Made by a program: the position numbers and the translations under genes
Shown: positions 17,501 to 25,718 of the stretch, piece after piece
How positions within the stretch are numbered: position 1 is the first letter of the stretch
Layout of the letters: each line of letters opens with the position of its first letter
Notes under the pieces: model-generated
Database searches by the model: none
What the model was told of the DNA's origin: nothing
What the model saw: only the letters and a program-made list of their open reading frames with translations
Origin: Olsenella sp. KGMB02461
Lineage (GTDB): Bacteria > Actinomycetota > Coriobacteriia > Coriobacteriales > Atopobiaceae
Reading direction: 5' to 3'
Length of the DNA stretch: 64,000 nucleotides
Assembly: GCF_012584445.1 (NCBI RefSeq)
Contig: NZ_JABAHI010000008.1
Location: 1 to 64,000, forward strand

Positions 17501-18072
17501 ATGAGAAAGCCTTTGGCCCTCTGCCGGAAGCCCACACCGTCTATGGGCTGGTGCCCGAGAGCGGCCCTGAGCGCCAAGAGATCATCGAGGCCGTGGAGGC
17601 CATGGGCGGCGTGGAAACCGTGACGCTCAACGACGAGACCATCGCCAGCTACCGCTCCATGCTCAAATCGGTGGATTCGGTGATGACCGTGCTTATCGCG
17701 GCGGCGGCGCTGCTGGCCTTCGTGGTGCTCTACAACTTGGCAAACATCAATATCGCTGAGCGCGTCCGCGAGATCGCCAGCCTTAAGGTATTGGGATTCA
17801 CTCCAAAAGAAGTGGACGCCTACGTGTTTCGCGAGATAGTGCTCATCGTGATCATCGGCGCGCTGGTAGGCCTTGTCATGGGCGTGTGGTTTGAGTCCTA
17901 CGTCATCGTGACTGCCGAGGTGGACGCTGCAATGTTTGGCCGCGAGATCCATGCTGTGAGCTTTGTCATGGCCTTTGGGCTCACCTTGGGCTTCTGCGGA
18001 CTGGTACTTTTGGCCATGCTCCCCAAGCTTGCCTCCATCGACATGGTAGAAAGCCTCAAATCGGTAGAGTAA
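14542..18072 (+). CDS. FtsX-family ABC permease with long extracellular coiled coil
   Basis: A 1176-residue membrane protein. An N-terminal membrane segment (about 15-40) is followed by an extracytoplasmic MacB-like domain to about 270. Residues about 280-605 form a heptad-rich helix with many repeats of the form AQLDDAKAQLEDAK. The first FtsX domain (three membrane segments, about 640-760) follows, then a second extracytoplasmic domain and a C-terminal FtsX domain (about 1050-1170). This layout is that of large FtsX permeases in Gram-positive bacteria thought to move lipophilic substrates or control cell-wall enzymes. The partner ATPase is immediately upstream. Substrate unknown. Confidence 0.9.
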   Translation: MPPIYWKEIGRTIKASLGRFIAIVIIVAMGCGFFAGLRMTGVGMRKSADAFYDGTHLFDIQLVSTLGFSDETVDEIAATPGVEAVMPQRTVDVMADIDGTSHSVRIMSFDEEAAKDSQVDGPAVLSENGEYLDRLMLMEGRWPTADNECVVLYKKAIAGAMPRTIKVLYGSADLDGVLKVREYQVVGMVECAAFTNETTLSTTSLGSGMLGQVAFVGPSAFDSDTPYTQVSVEVSGAKDALWGTDAYQQRVDEAAASIDSRLAGIANGRLAQVRDEAQKTLDDSRATYERERADAQAQLDDAKAQLEDAKAQLDSGQASLDEGRATLAEKRQQLADGRAQWEEGSAELADKEAELENGRVELEQAQATLDVNSATLQEAGRQLREAQTQLEAQASAIDEAKQQISAYEQGCQALVSAAQAQGLKGATVAEIQQEAAALIGQLEAAAAAGQPISQEMLAGLKALEAQANTLLDNESAIQQAKDGVVRYEEGLAALKVQEGQLDEGARRLEAGRSQLDVHRTQLEEGAAQIAAAKEQLAATKAQLDDGERQIQEGQQSLDEAAARLEQGKEDYESGLAEYKENEAKAQQEFADAEAKLADGQAEIDDIARPDIYLLDRTRNYGAESYKSDSQRIDAIATAFPFFFFLVAALVSLTTMTRMVDDERGLIGTYKALGYSAGAICAKYLVYAGLASVVGALLGILTMSQLLPGVIFDAYGIIYAVPARPWPLPIEAPQALAAAFLGIAVTLGATLFACLSSLRESPASLMQPRAPKAGKRILLERVKPLWNRLSFSWKVTFRNIFRYKRRFFMTVVGIAGCTMLLLTGFGVRDSINDIIDKQFGEIMHYNLTVGLAEDATPEEHEAVATYLASHTSAAATQSAYTENVMADSAANDGKNHTATLTVPEDASGFSSVMTLRDRVTKEPCELADDACIVTEKLAASLGIAPGDTLELYQEDAVGNRTGSPHKITVTGVCETYLGSVVYLGKGAYEKAFGPLPEAHTVYGLVPESGPERQEIIEAVEAMGGVETVTLNDETIASYRSMLKSVDSVMTVLIAAAALLAFVVLYNLANINIAERVREIASLKVLGFTPKEVDAYVFREIVLIVIIGALVGLVMGVWFESYVIVTAEVDAAMFGREIHAVSFVMAFGLTLGFCGLVLLAMLPKLASIDMVESLKSVE

Positions 18073-18117
18073 CATTTACATGTCTGTGTATTGACCCCTT
18101 TGCACCTGGAGGACCTT

Positions 18118-19053
18118 ATGGACGCCCCCTATTCCATCATCGTTGACTCCCCTTGTGAGATCACCAAAGAATTCGCCGAGCAAAACGACCTTACCGTCCT
18201 GCACTTCACCTATACGGAGGCAGACAAAGAGGACGGCGGCCTCTCGGGCACCGACAACCTCTTCAACGCCAAGACTGCCCATGAGTTCTATGACGCCATG
18301 CGCCACGGCGCCTCTCCCATGACCAGCCAGCCTTCACAGCTGGAGTTCGAGGAGTGCTTCCGCCAGGTGGCAAAGAGCGGCAAACCCGCCATTTACCTGG
18401 CCTTTGATTCCGGCATCTCCGGCTGCTACGAGGGCGCCTGCACGGCGTTGGAGCGCGTGAAGGAAGACTATCCTGACATCCCCCTCACCATTGTGGACAC
18501 CAAGCTGGCATCCACTCCTCTGAATCTGCTGGTCTATGAGGCCGTGCGCCAGCGCAATAAAGGCCTCTCTGTAGAGGGCTTGTCCCAATGGGCAGCCGAG
18601 GCCCACAACTTCATCCACACCCTCTTTATGGTGGATGACTTAAAGGCTCTGGCCCGCGGCGGCCGCATTCCCACCGGCATCGCCTTTGTGGGCACCAAGC
18701 TCGACATCAAGCCCATGCTCACCATTGCGCTGGACGGCAAGCTGGAGCTGGTAGGCGTGGCGCGCGGCCGCAAGAAGGGCATTCGTCGCCTGGCCGACAA
18801 CTACCTCAAGAACCACGAGGAGAACACTCCGGTGTGCGCCATTGGCAATGCCGATTGCCCTGCCGACGTTCGTCGCCTGGAAGACCTTATCTCCCGCTCT
18901 GATGAGAACACCCTCTTCTTGGAGAGCTTTGCAGGCCCCACCATCGGCTGCCACGTAGGCCCAGGCTTCATGTCTTGCTGCTTCTGGGGCGCAGACAAGC
19001 GCGGCACCATGGCAGTGCCCGATAAGATCGCCAGCCAGGTGGAGCACAACTAA
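18118..19053 (+). CDS. DegV family fatty-acid-binding protein (FakB-like)
   Basis: A 311-residue cytosolic protein with the DegV fold, which binds a fatty acid for phosphorylation by the FakA kinase in Gram-positive bacteria. Visible landmarks are the N-terminal YSIIVDSPCEI (usually DSxxDL), TSQPS, the GISGCYEGA loop, DTKLAS and the LKALARGGRIP segment. GGAGGA lies 5 bases before the ATG at 18118, which fixes the start; a TTG 27 bases upstream is less likely. It has its own strong hairpin downstream. No FakA kinase is nearby. Confidence 0.9.
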   Translation: MDAPYSIIVDSPCEITKEFAEQNDLTVLHFTYTEADKEDGGLSGTDNLFNAKTAHEFYDAMRHGASPMTSQPSQLEFEECFRQVAKSGKPAIYLAFDSGISGCYEGACTALERVKEDYPDIPLTIVDTKLASTPLNLLVYEAVRQRNKGLSVEGLSQWAAEAHNFIHTLFMVDDLKALARGGRIPTGIAFVGTKLDIKPMLTIALDGKLELVGVARGRKKGIRRLADNYLKNHEENTPVCAIGNADCPADVRRLEDLISRSDENTLFLESFAGPTIGCHVGPGFMSCCFWGADKRGTMAVPDKIASQVEHN

Positions 19054-19093
19054 CCCTATCCCAGCTCGCCAGGCTCTTGCGCACTCAAACCCA

Positions 19094-19135
19094 CACACCC
19101 TCCTGCTTGGAAGCGTTCCAGGTAGGAGGGTGTGT
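19094..19135. terminator. Bidirectional hairpin between degV-like and fic genes
   Basis: CACACCCTCCT pairs with AGGAGGGTGTG, and CTTGGAA with TTCCAGG inside, around the loop GCG. T content after it is low on both strands. The genes on either side converge on it. Confidence 0.65.
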
Positions 19136-19182
19136 CTCTAGGCAGCTTGAGGACTTGGGGCTGACAGGTGCCTTCTGGGGCG

Positions 19183-19941
19183 TTAACGCACGCGGTCTTC
19201 CCAGGTGCGCAGGGTCTCCTCGCGCAGGAAGGCCTTGAAAGGCGCCAAGTCCCCGGTGGAGTCAAAGGCCTCCAGGGCCTCGTAGAAGGCGGCTTGGTCG
19301 CTGGCGTAGACGCATACTGGGGGATGGCCGCCGGCCAGCAGGATATAGTTTGCAAGGTCGCGGGCTACGCGGCCGGTGCCCTCGGAGAAGGGGTGAATGG
19401 AGACTAGCGCGTTGTGGAAGTAGGCGGCGCAGGTGAGGGCGCGCTTGGGCGTGAGATTGGGGAGCTGAGCGCACACTTCGCGACAGAGCTCTCGGGTGAG
19501 CAGGGGGCAATCTTCGGGAGAGGCGCCCACCTCATGGGTCTCGCGCACGATATAGTCACTCAATTTATATTTGCCCGGACGCTCTCCATCTGCAAGCTGA
19601 GTGGGGCTGTAGGTGCCATAGGTCAGCGTGCGATGGAGCGAGAGCACCAGCGATTCGTCCAAGGGACGGCAGCACGCAAGGGCGTCCAGCATCCAGAAGA
19701 AGGCCACCCGCTGGTTGGCGATGGAGATGAGGTTTCGCACGGGGCCGGTGTAGTTGGTGACGCTGGCGTGCTCGAAGACCTGGCTGGCCTCTTGAAAGGT
19801 GATGTCGGCACGCTCGATCTTGGCCGATTGATAGGCAAACTCCAGCGCGAAATCCGACAGCTCGTAGCTTTGCTCTTGAGGCGAGAGCGAGGACCACCAG
19901 GCCAACACGTCGTCGTAGGAAACCGGAGTCTTGCGAGCCAT
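19183..19941 (-). CDS. Fic/DOC family protein
   Basis: A 252-residue protein with the Fic core, which transfers AMP or related groups to target hydroxyls. The active loop reads HPFSEGTGRVAR: the catalytic His and the final GRxxR are kept, but the usual Asn of HxFxxGNGR is Thr. An N-terminal helix with SAKIER (about residue 43) resembles the inhibitory S/T-xxx-E-G/N motif of class II Fic proteins, with Arg at the last position. The start at 19941 is supported by AAGGAGGT. It is a lone gene with no antitoxin partner, as expected for a self-inhibited Fic. Target unknown. Confidence 0.88.
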   Translation of the reverse strand: MARKTPVSYDDVLAWWSSLSPQEQSYELSDFALEFAYQSAKIERADITFQEASQVFEHASVTNYTGPVRNLISIANQRVAFFWMLDALACCRPLDESLVLSLHRTLTYGTYSPTQLADGERPGKYKLSDYIVRETHEVGASPEDCPLLTRELCREVCAQLPNLTPKRALTCAAYFHNALVSIHPFSEGTGRVARDLANYILLAGGHPPVCVYASDQAAFYEALEAFDSTGDLAPFKAFLREETLRTWEDRVR

Positions 19942-20189
19942 GGACAACCTCCTTACACGGTGCTTTGACATCTATGATGGCAAAATCTTGTGGGCGATGG
20001 GGCGGTAAATGGGGGAACGGGGTGCTTTCTTTACAAAGTGCGAAGGAGGGTCTGGAGAAACCGTGGTGAGCTCGTGGCGGCTCTAAGGAAGTCATTCAAC
20101 TGCGAGGTTTGCGACCCATACTTACCTAAGGCCGCTCTTTTAGAGAAGGCACGTGAGGCAGGCAGTGGCAGAAGGAAGGATGATCGTCC

Positions 20190-22082
20190 ATGGCGCTCAC
20201 CCGGAGAAACTTTTTATGTGGCGCGGCTGGCTTGGCAGGATTGGCCCTTGCGTCGTGCGCTCAGAACCCTGCTCCGGCCCCTGCCCAGGAAGGCTCCACT
20301 GACCAGGAAAACCCCAAGGTAGACGTGCATGCCTTTGATAAGTTGACGTTGGATGGCTCTGCGTGGAACTACGACGAAGAGCACGATGTTTATTATCAGT
20401 TGGGGCTGCCTTATGTGCTTGATCCCGTAGCGAGCCTCTACCAAAAGCTCTCTATCTATGTGCCCGGCGCTTATTTTGAAGGCAAGGCTCATGGCGCCAC
20501 CTATGAGTGCCATGTGAAAGAAGACAGCCAGGCAGCTGAGATCCCCCAGGCCTCTGCGCCCATCCTTCTGCCCGTCAACTGCGGCGACTTTGGTCCGCAG
20601 ATCGCGGCCAGCACCTATAGCTACGAGGGCCTCAAGACCTATCTGGACGCTGGCTGCATCTATGTATTCGCTGGGTGCCGCGGTCGCTCAGGAGGCTATG
20701 AGTCCAAAAACCAGTTGGAGGGCGACGGCTCCTTTGACGGCGGCATGCCTTGGAACATCACCGACCTCAAAGCGGCTGTCCGCTTCCTTCGCTATAACGC
20801 TGCTGCGCTGCCTGGAGGCGCCCAATCCATCTATGGCATGGGGTTGGGGGCCGGTGCGGGCATCGCATCGCTTATGGGCGTTTCAGGTGATGCCCCCTGT
20901 TTTGACCTCTACCTTAAAGAAGACGGCGCGGCCCTTTGGGACAGCCAGGGAAACCCGATCTCAGATGCCCTTACCGGCGTGCTTGCGTGGACGCCAGTGG
21001 TGGACCTCACCCATCAAGACGGCGCCTATGAGTGGCTCTATGGGCGCTTCTCTCAGAGTGAGAGTCGAGCCACCGATCTTTGGACCTCGGCACTTTCTCA
21101 AGATTTGGCGGGCACCTACGGCCCCTTCGTGAACGCACTGGAGCTCTCTTCAGGCTCTGGCGATGACGCTCGCGAGCTCTCGCTGGTAGAGACTGGCGAC
21201 GGTCTTTGGAGCGATGGCGGCTACTACCAGGAGCTTCTCTCTCAGCTGGAGGAGGCGGCCACGCAGTTTTTCGAGCATGCGTCTTTTCCCGCCACGCTCT
21301 CAGCCTCAATCCAAACCAGTGCAGGGTTTCCAGGCGGCCAAGCCACCGGCGCCGACAGCCAAGCCATCGCCGCCAACGTGGCCCAAAGCGCTACGGGCGA
21401 GGCGGTCTCGTCTACCCCTGCCATCTCGGTGCCTTCTGTGGCAGCCTACTTGGCCACCCTCAACAGCACCAGCCAATGGCTCTCCTACAACCCCTCAGAC
21501 ATGGTGGTGCGCATTGCCGACTTGCGCAGCTTCATCCAAGCCTGCGCTCCTGCCAGCCTGCCTTGCACTGCCTTCGACGGCATCGAATGCAATACCGACG
21601 AGAACCAGCTCTTTGGCACCGGAGACCATGCGACGCTGCACTTTAGCAGGGATATCTACGAGCTGCTCAACCACAACCAGAGCACCTACGCCACGCTTTC
21701 CGGCTGGCAAAACACCTATCCGGGCGATTGGGGCGTCGAGCTTCTGGAGAAAAACGCCCAGGGCGCCACTGTCGAGCGCCGGGGGCAGATGGCCAATGCC
21801 TTCAACTATCTGGTAGGGGAGACCGATCTTCTTGGCAGCGCGAAAGTGGCTCCTCAGTGGCGCATCCAGGTGGGTCTCGCGCAGTCGGTGGTGCCCTTTA
21901 CCTCGGGCATCAATTTGGCCTGGTGCTTGCGCTCCACTGGGGCTGCCCAGCAAGTAGACCTCACTTGCGTATGGGGCGGCGGCCACGACCTATGCGAAGT
22001 AACCGGCGCGGCTCCAGAAAACCTGGTGAACTGGATCAAGGAGCGCATCCCTCAGGTGGATGAGTCCGAGCGCACCCAATAG
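20190..22082 (+). CDS. Tat-exported tannase-like alpha/beta hydrolase lipoprotein
   Basis: A 630-residue lipoprotein. The N-terminus has a twin-arginine motif (TRRNFL) and a lipobox ending in Cys23 (LASC). The body resembles bacterial subtype B tannase/feruloyl esterase proteins: YQLGLPYVLDPVASLYQKLSI order of blocks, VFAGCRGRSGG, a WNITDLKAAVRFLRYN helix. The nucleophile elbow, usually G-x-S-x-G, reads GLGAG with Gly220 (20847-20849) at the Ser place, so normal esterase chemistry is not expected. A C-terminal WGGGHDLCE keeps the likely catalytic His. The frame is open throughout. It may be a ligand-binding derivative; the family call is moderate. Confidence 0.75.
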   Translation: MALTRRNFLCGAAGLAGLALASCAQNPAPAPAQEGSTDQENPKVDVHAFDKLTLDGSAWNYDEEHDVYYQLGLPYVLDPVASLYQKLSIYVPGAYFEGKAHGATYECHVKEDSQAAEIPQASAPILLPVNCGDFGPQIAASTYSYEGLKTYLDAGCIYVFAGCRGRSGGYESKNQLEGDGSFDGGMPWNITDLKAAVRFLRYNAAALPGGAQSIYGMGLGAGAGIASLMGVSGDAPCFDLYLKEDGAALWDSQGNPISDALTGVLAWTPVVDLTHQDGAYEWLYGRFSQSESRATDLWTSALSQDLAGTYGPFVNALELSSGSGDDARELSLVETGDGLWSDGGYYQELLSQLEEAATQFFEHASFPATLSASIQTSAGFPGGQATGADSQAIAANVAQSATGEAVSSTPAISVPSVAAYLATLNSTSQWLSYNPSDMVVRIADLRSFIQACAPASLPCTAFDGIECNTDENQLFGTGDHATLHFSRDIYELLNHNQSTYATLSGWQNTYPGDWGVELLEKNAQGATVERRGQMANAFNYLVGETDLLGSAKVAPQWRIQVGLAQSVVPFTSGINLAWCLRSTGAAQQVDLTCVWGGGHDLCEVTGAAPENLVNWIKERIPQVDESERTQ

Positions 22083-22095
22083 CGCCCCACTCGCC

Positions 22096-22122
22096 CTAGC
22101 TTGACCTAGGACGGCAAGCTAG
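22096..22122. terminator. Hairpin between convergent genes
   Basis: CTAGCTTG (22096-22103) pairs with CAAGCTAG (22115-22122). It overlaps the stop codon of the minus-strand DUF2142 gene. No T run on either side. Confidence 0.5.
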
Positions 22123-23750
22123 AGGCGCATCACAAAGCCGCTGATAAAGATTGCCCAGCTGAGCGCCGCCATAATCCCGCTCAAGGCCAAGGGGGTGGCG
22201 GCAGCTGCCCTGGCGCCTGCCCAGGAGCGCGCTTTTTGGGCGAGGCGCGTAGCTGGGCCGCTGCCAAAGTTGAGGCAGATGAGCAGGAACGGCCCCATCT
22301 CAAAGAGCAGGTAGCGCACCTGGAGCCCCAGCACCAAGGGCGCCCCCAGATTGGTGTAGTTGAGGTAGAGGGCGGTGGCCATGAGGCAAAAGCCCAAGAA
22401 GATGCCAATAAGAAGGCTCCAGCGATAGCGGGGCTGAGCGCCGAAGTCATCTGCTTGGGTGCGGTCTGCCACCACGGCCCAAGCCAAACAGCCTATGAAT
22501 GCTGCCGAGAAAAGCGGCCATCCAGAGGGGATGGGCAAGTAGCAGAAGTTGATGAAGAGGTTGGCGAAGAGCTGGAAGGGTGTGAATACATTGATGAAAG
22601 AGGCCAAAAGGATGAGAGGGTAGGCCCAGAGATGCTCCAGGATGAAGCGGAGCTGCCCTAGGCTGTCGATGCTGGTAGAGCCGCCACGGGTGTCAGGGGC
22701 GATGGAGGCATTGTCAAAGAGATAGGGCACCACAAAGCTTGCCAGCAGCCCCACTACGCAGAGCGTGGCCGCCCCAATCCAGAGGACTCGATCCTGCGGG
22801 CGCCTGAATTTGCAGCGCGGCATGAATAGGAAGAGAAGGGCTGCAGGCACAAAGACCGCTTTGGTGTAGGTGCCGATGACCCAAGGTACCAAGATCCAGG
22901 CAGCCCCACCTAGGCTCAAGGGTTCATGGGGGGTTTGCAGCTCTTTGGCAAAACTGGCGCCGGCTAGAGAGAGCAGGGCGATAGCGCAGGGGTCGTAGGA
23001 GTAATTGGCAGCCATGAAGAGTAGGGTAGGGGTGAGGCCAAAGACCAAAAGGATGCGCTTTCCAGAGATCAGCCGACTCATGGCCAGCGCCATGAGCGCG
23101 ATATAGGCAATCATGTTGGCGAGACGCCCGCAGAACAGCTGCACCGAGAGGGGCGCCCTGCACGCCTGGGCTAAAGCCAACCCCAGCGCATTGGGGAGCC
23201 GAGCGGGCTGCAGCGAGGTCTCGGGAGACTCCTCTAGAGGAAAGGTCACCTGGTCCCAGCGGTCCATATAGGCTTGCGCCCTATCCAAATTGCCGTCCTG
23301 CTGGATGGTGGACCAGTTGGCCGACCAGTCGTCCTCGCTGGTACCCCAAGGGAAAGGCCCCACGTTGTAGATGCCGTCAGGGTCGAAGTTGGTGAGTTCC
23401 CCTACCGACAAGAGCCTCTCTTGGCCTGCAGCAATGGCTGCCGCGCTGCGGTAATGGGCGTAGCCATCCCAGCTCACAGAGACGATGGCAGGCATGAAGC
23501 AACAATAAAGGAGGCCCAAAGGAGCGGCGATGGCCAAAAAGCAGGCGATGGGGCGGGCAGCCAACTGGCGACCCTTGAGAACCCAAAGCCCCACGCTGGG
23601 TGCGAAGAGCGCCCAGAAAAGGGCCAAGCGCCAAGGACAGCCCAAAAGGGCGCAGGTGGCCCAAGCCGCCAGAGCCATGAGCCCCAGGAGAGCGCCCACC
23701 CAGAGGCGGGGGTGGTTCTTGGTAATAGTTTTTATAGAAGCGACGGACAT
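22119..23750 (-). CDS. DUF2142 polytopic membrane protein
   Basis: A 543-residue integral membrane protein with about 12 hydrophobic segments. The sequence PARLPNALGLALAQ, GRLANMIAYIALMALAM and the FGLTPTLLFMAANYSYDP block are characteristic of the DUF2142 family, found in polysaccharide and lipopolysaccharide loci and thought to be GT-C-like transferases or flippase-related proteins. The catalytic role is not established. It stands alone here, but a GT2/DUF2304 pair 1.1 kb away is of the kind that supplies polyprenyl-phosphate sugars to such membrane proteins. Confidence 0.85.
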   Translation of the reverse strand: MSVASIKTITKNHPRLWVGALLGLMALAAWATCALLGCPWRLALFWALFAPSVGLWVLKGRQLAARPIACFLAIAAPLGLLYCCFMPAIVSVSWDGYAHYRSAAAIAAGQERLLSVGELTNFDPDGIYNVGPFPWGTSEDDWSANWSTIQQDGNLDRAQAYMDRWDQVTFPLEESPETSLQPARLPNALGLALAQACRAPLSVQLFCGRLANMIAYIALMALAMSRLISGKRILLVFGLTPTLLFMAANYSYDPCAIALLSLAGASFAKELQTPHEPLSLGGAAWILVPWVIGTYTKAVFVPAALLFLFMPRCKFRRPQDRVLWIGAATLCVVGLLASFVVPYLFDNASIAPDTRGGSTSIDSLGQLRFILEHLWAYPLILLASFINVFTPFQLFANLFINFCYLPIPSGWPLFSAAFIGCLAWAVVADRTQADDFGAQPRYRWSLLIGIFLGFCLMATALYLNYTNLGAPLVLGLQVRYLLFEMGPFLLICLNFGSGPATRLAQKARSWAGARAAAATPLALSGIMAALSWAIFISGFVMRL

Positions 23751-24005
23751 GAAAACTCTCTTCGTGCCAAATGAGATGCGGGCTTTGGGGCAGGTGACGT
23801 CCTCAAGGCCCTAAGGAGGCAGTGCCGGATTGCTTGAATGGTAAAGGTGGGTATTCTGTAGCCTAAAGCGGCCTTCGACCCCTTTGGCATCCCTGATTTC
23901 AAGGTATCAGCATCCTGGGCCAAAATGGGTCTTAAGAGTCGCTGCGCACTTAAATGACACCAGAGGCGCTTGCCTGCAGGCGCCTGAGATGAAAAGAGGA
24001 CGCTC

Positions 24006-24425
24006 ATGTACGGGCTTATTGCCGAGGGGCATTTTGACGCCGCTCATTTTTTGGCAGACTACCACGGCAAATGCGAAAACCTCCATGGCCACAGATGGCG
24101 GGTGGAGGTGACGGTGGAGTCTCAAGAGCTGGGCCAGGAGGGCACCGAGCGCTCCATGGTGGCGGACTTTGGACGCTTCAAGCGAAGCGTGGCTGCGGTG
24201 TGCGATGAGTTCGACCATAGGCTGCTGGTAGAGCAGGGCACGCTCAAGCCCACCACCATCCAGGCGTTGGAGTCAGAAGGTTTCGCCCTGGAGGTGCTGC
24301 CTTTTCGCACTACGGCAGAGAATCTGGCTCATGAGATCTTTTGCCGCCTGGAAGCCAAAGGATTGCCGGTGGTCCAGGTAGAAGTAGATGAAACGCCGGC
24401 CAACCGCGCGTTTTACCGGCGCTAG
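24006..24425 (+). CDS. queD: 6-carboxy-5,6,7,8-tetrahydropterin synthase (QueD)
   Basis: A 139-residue enzyme of the PTPS/QueD family, second step towards the 7-deazaguanine precursor of queuosine. The zinc ligands His14, His27 and His29 and the catalytic Cys23 (CENLHGH) are present, together with MVADFGRFK, EFDHRLL and the C-terminal EVDETPANRAFY. AGAGGA precedes the ATG. A short GC hairpin (AGGCGC/GCGCCT) lies just before the ribosome site; it is not a recognisable preQ1 riboswitch. No other queuosine genes are adjacent. Confidence 0.9.
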   Translation: MYGLIAEGHFDAAHFLADYHGKCENLHGHRWRVEVTVESQELGQEGTERSMVADFGRFKRSVAAVCDEFDHRLLVEQGTLKPTTIQALESEGFALEVLPFRTTAENLAHEIFCRLEAKGLPVVQVEVDETPANRAFYRR

Positions 24426-24469
24426 GAGGGTCGAGGGGCGATTCAAGACCCAAGATGCAGAAGAGGAGG

Positions 24470-24498
24470 GGAGCGCCACAGCGTGTTAGCGGCGCTCC
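24470..24498. terminator. Bidirectional hairpin between queD and the DUF2304 gene
   Basis: GGAGCGCC (24470-24477) pairs with GGCGCTCC (24491-24498), and flanking AAGAGGAGG and CCTCTCTT can extend it. It overlaps the end of the DUF2304 gene. Convergent genes flank it. Confidence 0.6.
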
Positions 24499-24845
24499 TG
24501 CCTCTCTTGGGCCTCTTCGCGGTTGTCGTCCAGCGCCACTTCTTGGGCCAGCTGGTCCAAGCGGTATTTGAGCTGGGAGATCTTGGCAGAGTCGCGATAT
24601 TGGCGCAAAAGCATGATGGCGATGACGCCTACCAGGATGAGGTTTGAGGGCGAGACGAAGCCCAAGAGATCGCTCAGCCAGTAGATAGGCTGAGGGAAGA
24701 TGGCGATGAGCACCAGCAGGGCCACAAAGCACACCCAAAAGAGCGAGTCTTCAATTTGAATGCGCTGCTTGCGAATGGAGCGGCAGATCATCAAAAAGGT
24801 GATGGCTGCTCCCAGAAAGCAGACGAGACGCAAAGGGATCTCCAC
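24486..24845 (-). CDS. DUF2304 small membrane protein
   Basis: A 119-residue protein with three membrane segments and a charged C-terminal helix (DNREEAQERQERR). The block RKQRIQIEDSLFWVCF and the LLGFVSPSNLILVGVIAIM segment are typical of DUF2304. These proteins are encoded next to GT2 polyprenyl-phosphate glycosyltransferases and are thought to act with them at the membrane. Here it follows the GT2 gene after 9 bases. Confidence 0.88.
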   Translation of the reverse strand: MEIPLRLVCFLGAAITFLMICRSIRKQRIQIEDSLFWVCFVALLVLIAIFPQPIYWLSDLLGFVSPSNLILVGVIAIMLLRQYRDSAKISQLKYRLDQLAQEVALDDNREEAQERQERR

Positions 24846-24854
24846 GGACGACTC

Positions 24855-25538
24855 CTATCGAAACCATTGGAAGAGCAAGATGTTTAGGCAGGTGCGCGCC
24901 ATATAAAGGATGGCTTTGGTGGGTTTGAGATAGCTCTCGCCGGCCATGCGGTCACGCATGCGAGCGGGCACTTCGATGACTTTGGCGCCGCGCTTGCGAA
25001 TGAGCAGAGCCACTGCGTCTGGCTCGGGGCCAATGTCCATGCCGGTGGCGTAGGGCTCGAACATGTCTTTGGCAAACATGCGCATGCCGCTGGTGGGGTC
25101 CGTGATGGCGGCGCCGGTGGTGATGCGGATGAGCCAGGAGATAAGCGCGTTTCCTAGGTGGCGCAGGGAATGGCCGCGCTCGCCCTCCAAAAAGCGGCTG
25201 GCAATGACGATGTCTGCCTGCTGATCTTCCATGGCCTTGGCCATGGGGGCAATGTACTCCGGCAGATGTTGGCCATCTGCGTCAAACTGCACCACGGCAT
25301 CGTAGCCGTTGCGCAAGGCATATTTCATGCCTGCCTGAAAGCCAGAGGTGAGCCCGCAGTTCACTGGCATGTCCAGGTGGTTGTAACCCCTGGCGTCGCA
25401 GATCTCGCCAGTGCGGTCGCGGGACCCGTCGTTGATGATCAACAGGTCAACCCAAGGACAGGCAGCCTTAAGGCCATCGACGGTGGCTTCAAGGCTCTCT
25501 TCTTCGTTATAGGCGGGCACAACGGCCAGGATGTTCAA
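24855..25538 (-). CDS. GT2 glycosyltransferase, polyprenyl-phosphate sugar synthase type
   Basis: About 228 residues, GT-A fold, likely transferring a sugar to polyprenyl phosphate at the inner membrane face. Visible motifs are VVPAYNEEESL, INDGSRDRTG, FDADGQH (the DxD) and the ITDPTSGMR acceptor block, as in dolichol-phosphate mannose synthases. A TTG start at 25538 is preferred because AAAGGTGG lies six bases upstream and the protein then begins NILAVVPAYNEE, as is usual; ATG codons at 25577 and 25592 would add 13-18 residues. It forms a two-gene operon with DUF2304. Confidence 0.88.
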   Translation of the reverse strand: MNILAVVPAYNEEESLEATVDGLKAACPWVDLLIINDGSRDRTGEICDARGYNHLDMPVNCGLTSGFQAGMKYALRNGYDAVVQFDADGQHLPEYIAPMAKAMEDQQADIVIASRFLEGERGHSLRHLGNALISWLIRITTGAAITDPTSGMRMFAKDMFEPYATGMDIGPEPDAVALLIRKRGAKVIEVPARMRDRMAGESYLKPTKAILYMARTCLNILLFQWFR

Positions 25539-25683
25539 CAGGGACCACCTTTGCTCAAGAGTCGCTTGCTCACCCATCCTAGCATTGTCCATTGGTAAAG
25601 AAGCGCTTATCCGCAGGTCAGGCGGCTGTCTATGAGGTTTCCTCACAGTCTTTAAGACGAGAAAAAACTTTCATTATATCCAG

Positions 25684-25692
25684 TGCTACAAT
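25684..25692 (+). promoter_or_regulatory. Extended -10 promoter of the CarD-like gene
   Basis: TGCTACAAT (25684-25692) is an extended -10 element (TGnTAtAAT) 27 bases before the ATG at 25719, giving a short leader. No good -35 is seen. Confidence 0.45.
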
Positions 25693-25718
25693 GAATGCAA
25701 GGGAAACGGAGGAATTGT

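Noticed and set aside
23940-24005. Possible preQ1 riboswitch before queD
   Set aside because: There is a GC hairpin and an A-rich stretch, but the conserved preQ1-I loop and tail sequences are absent.
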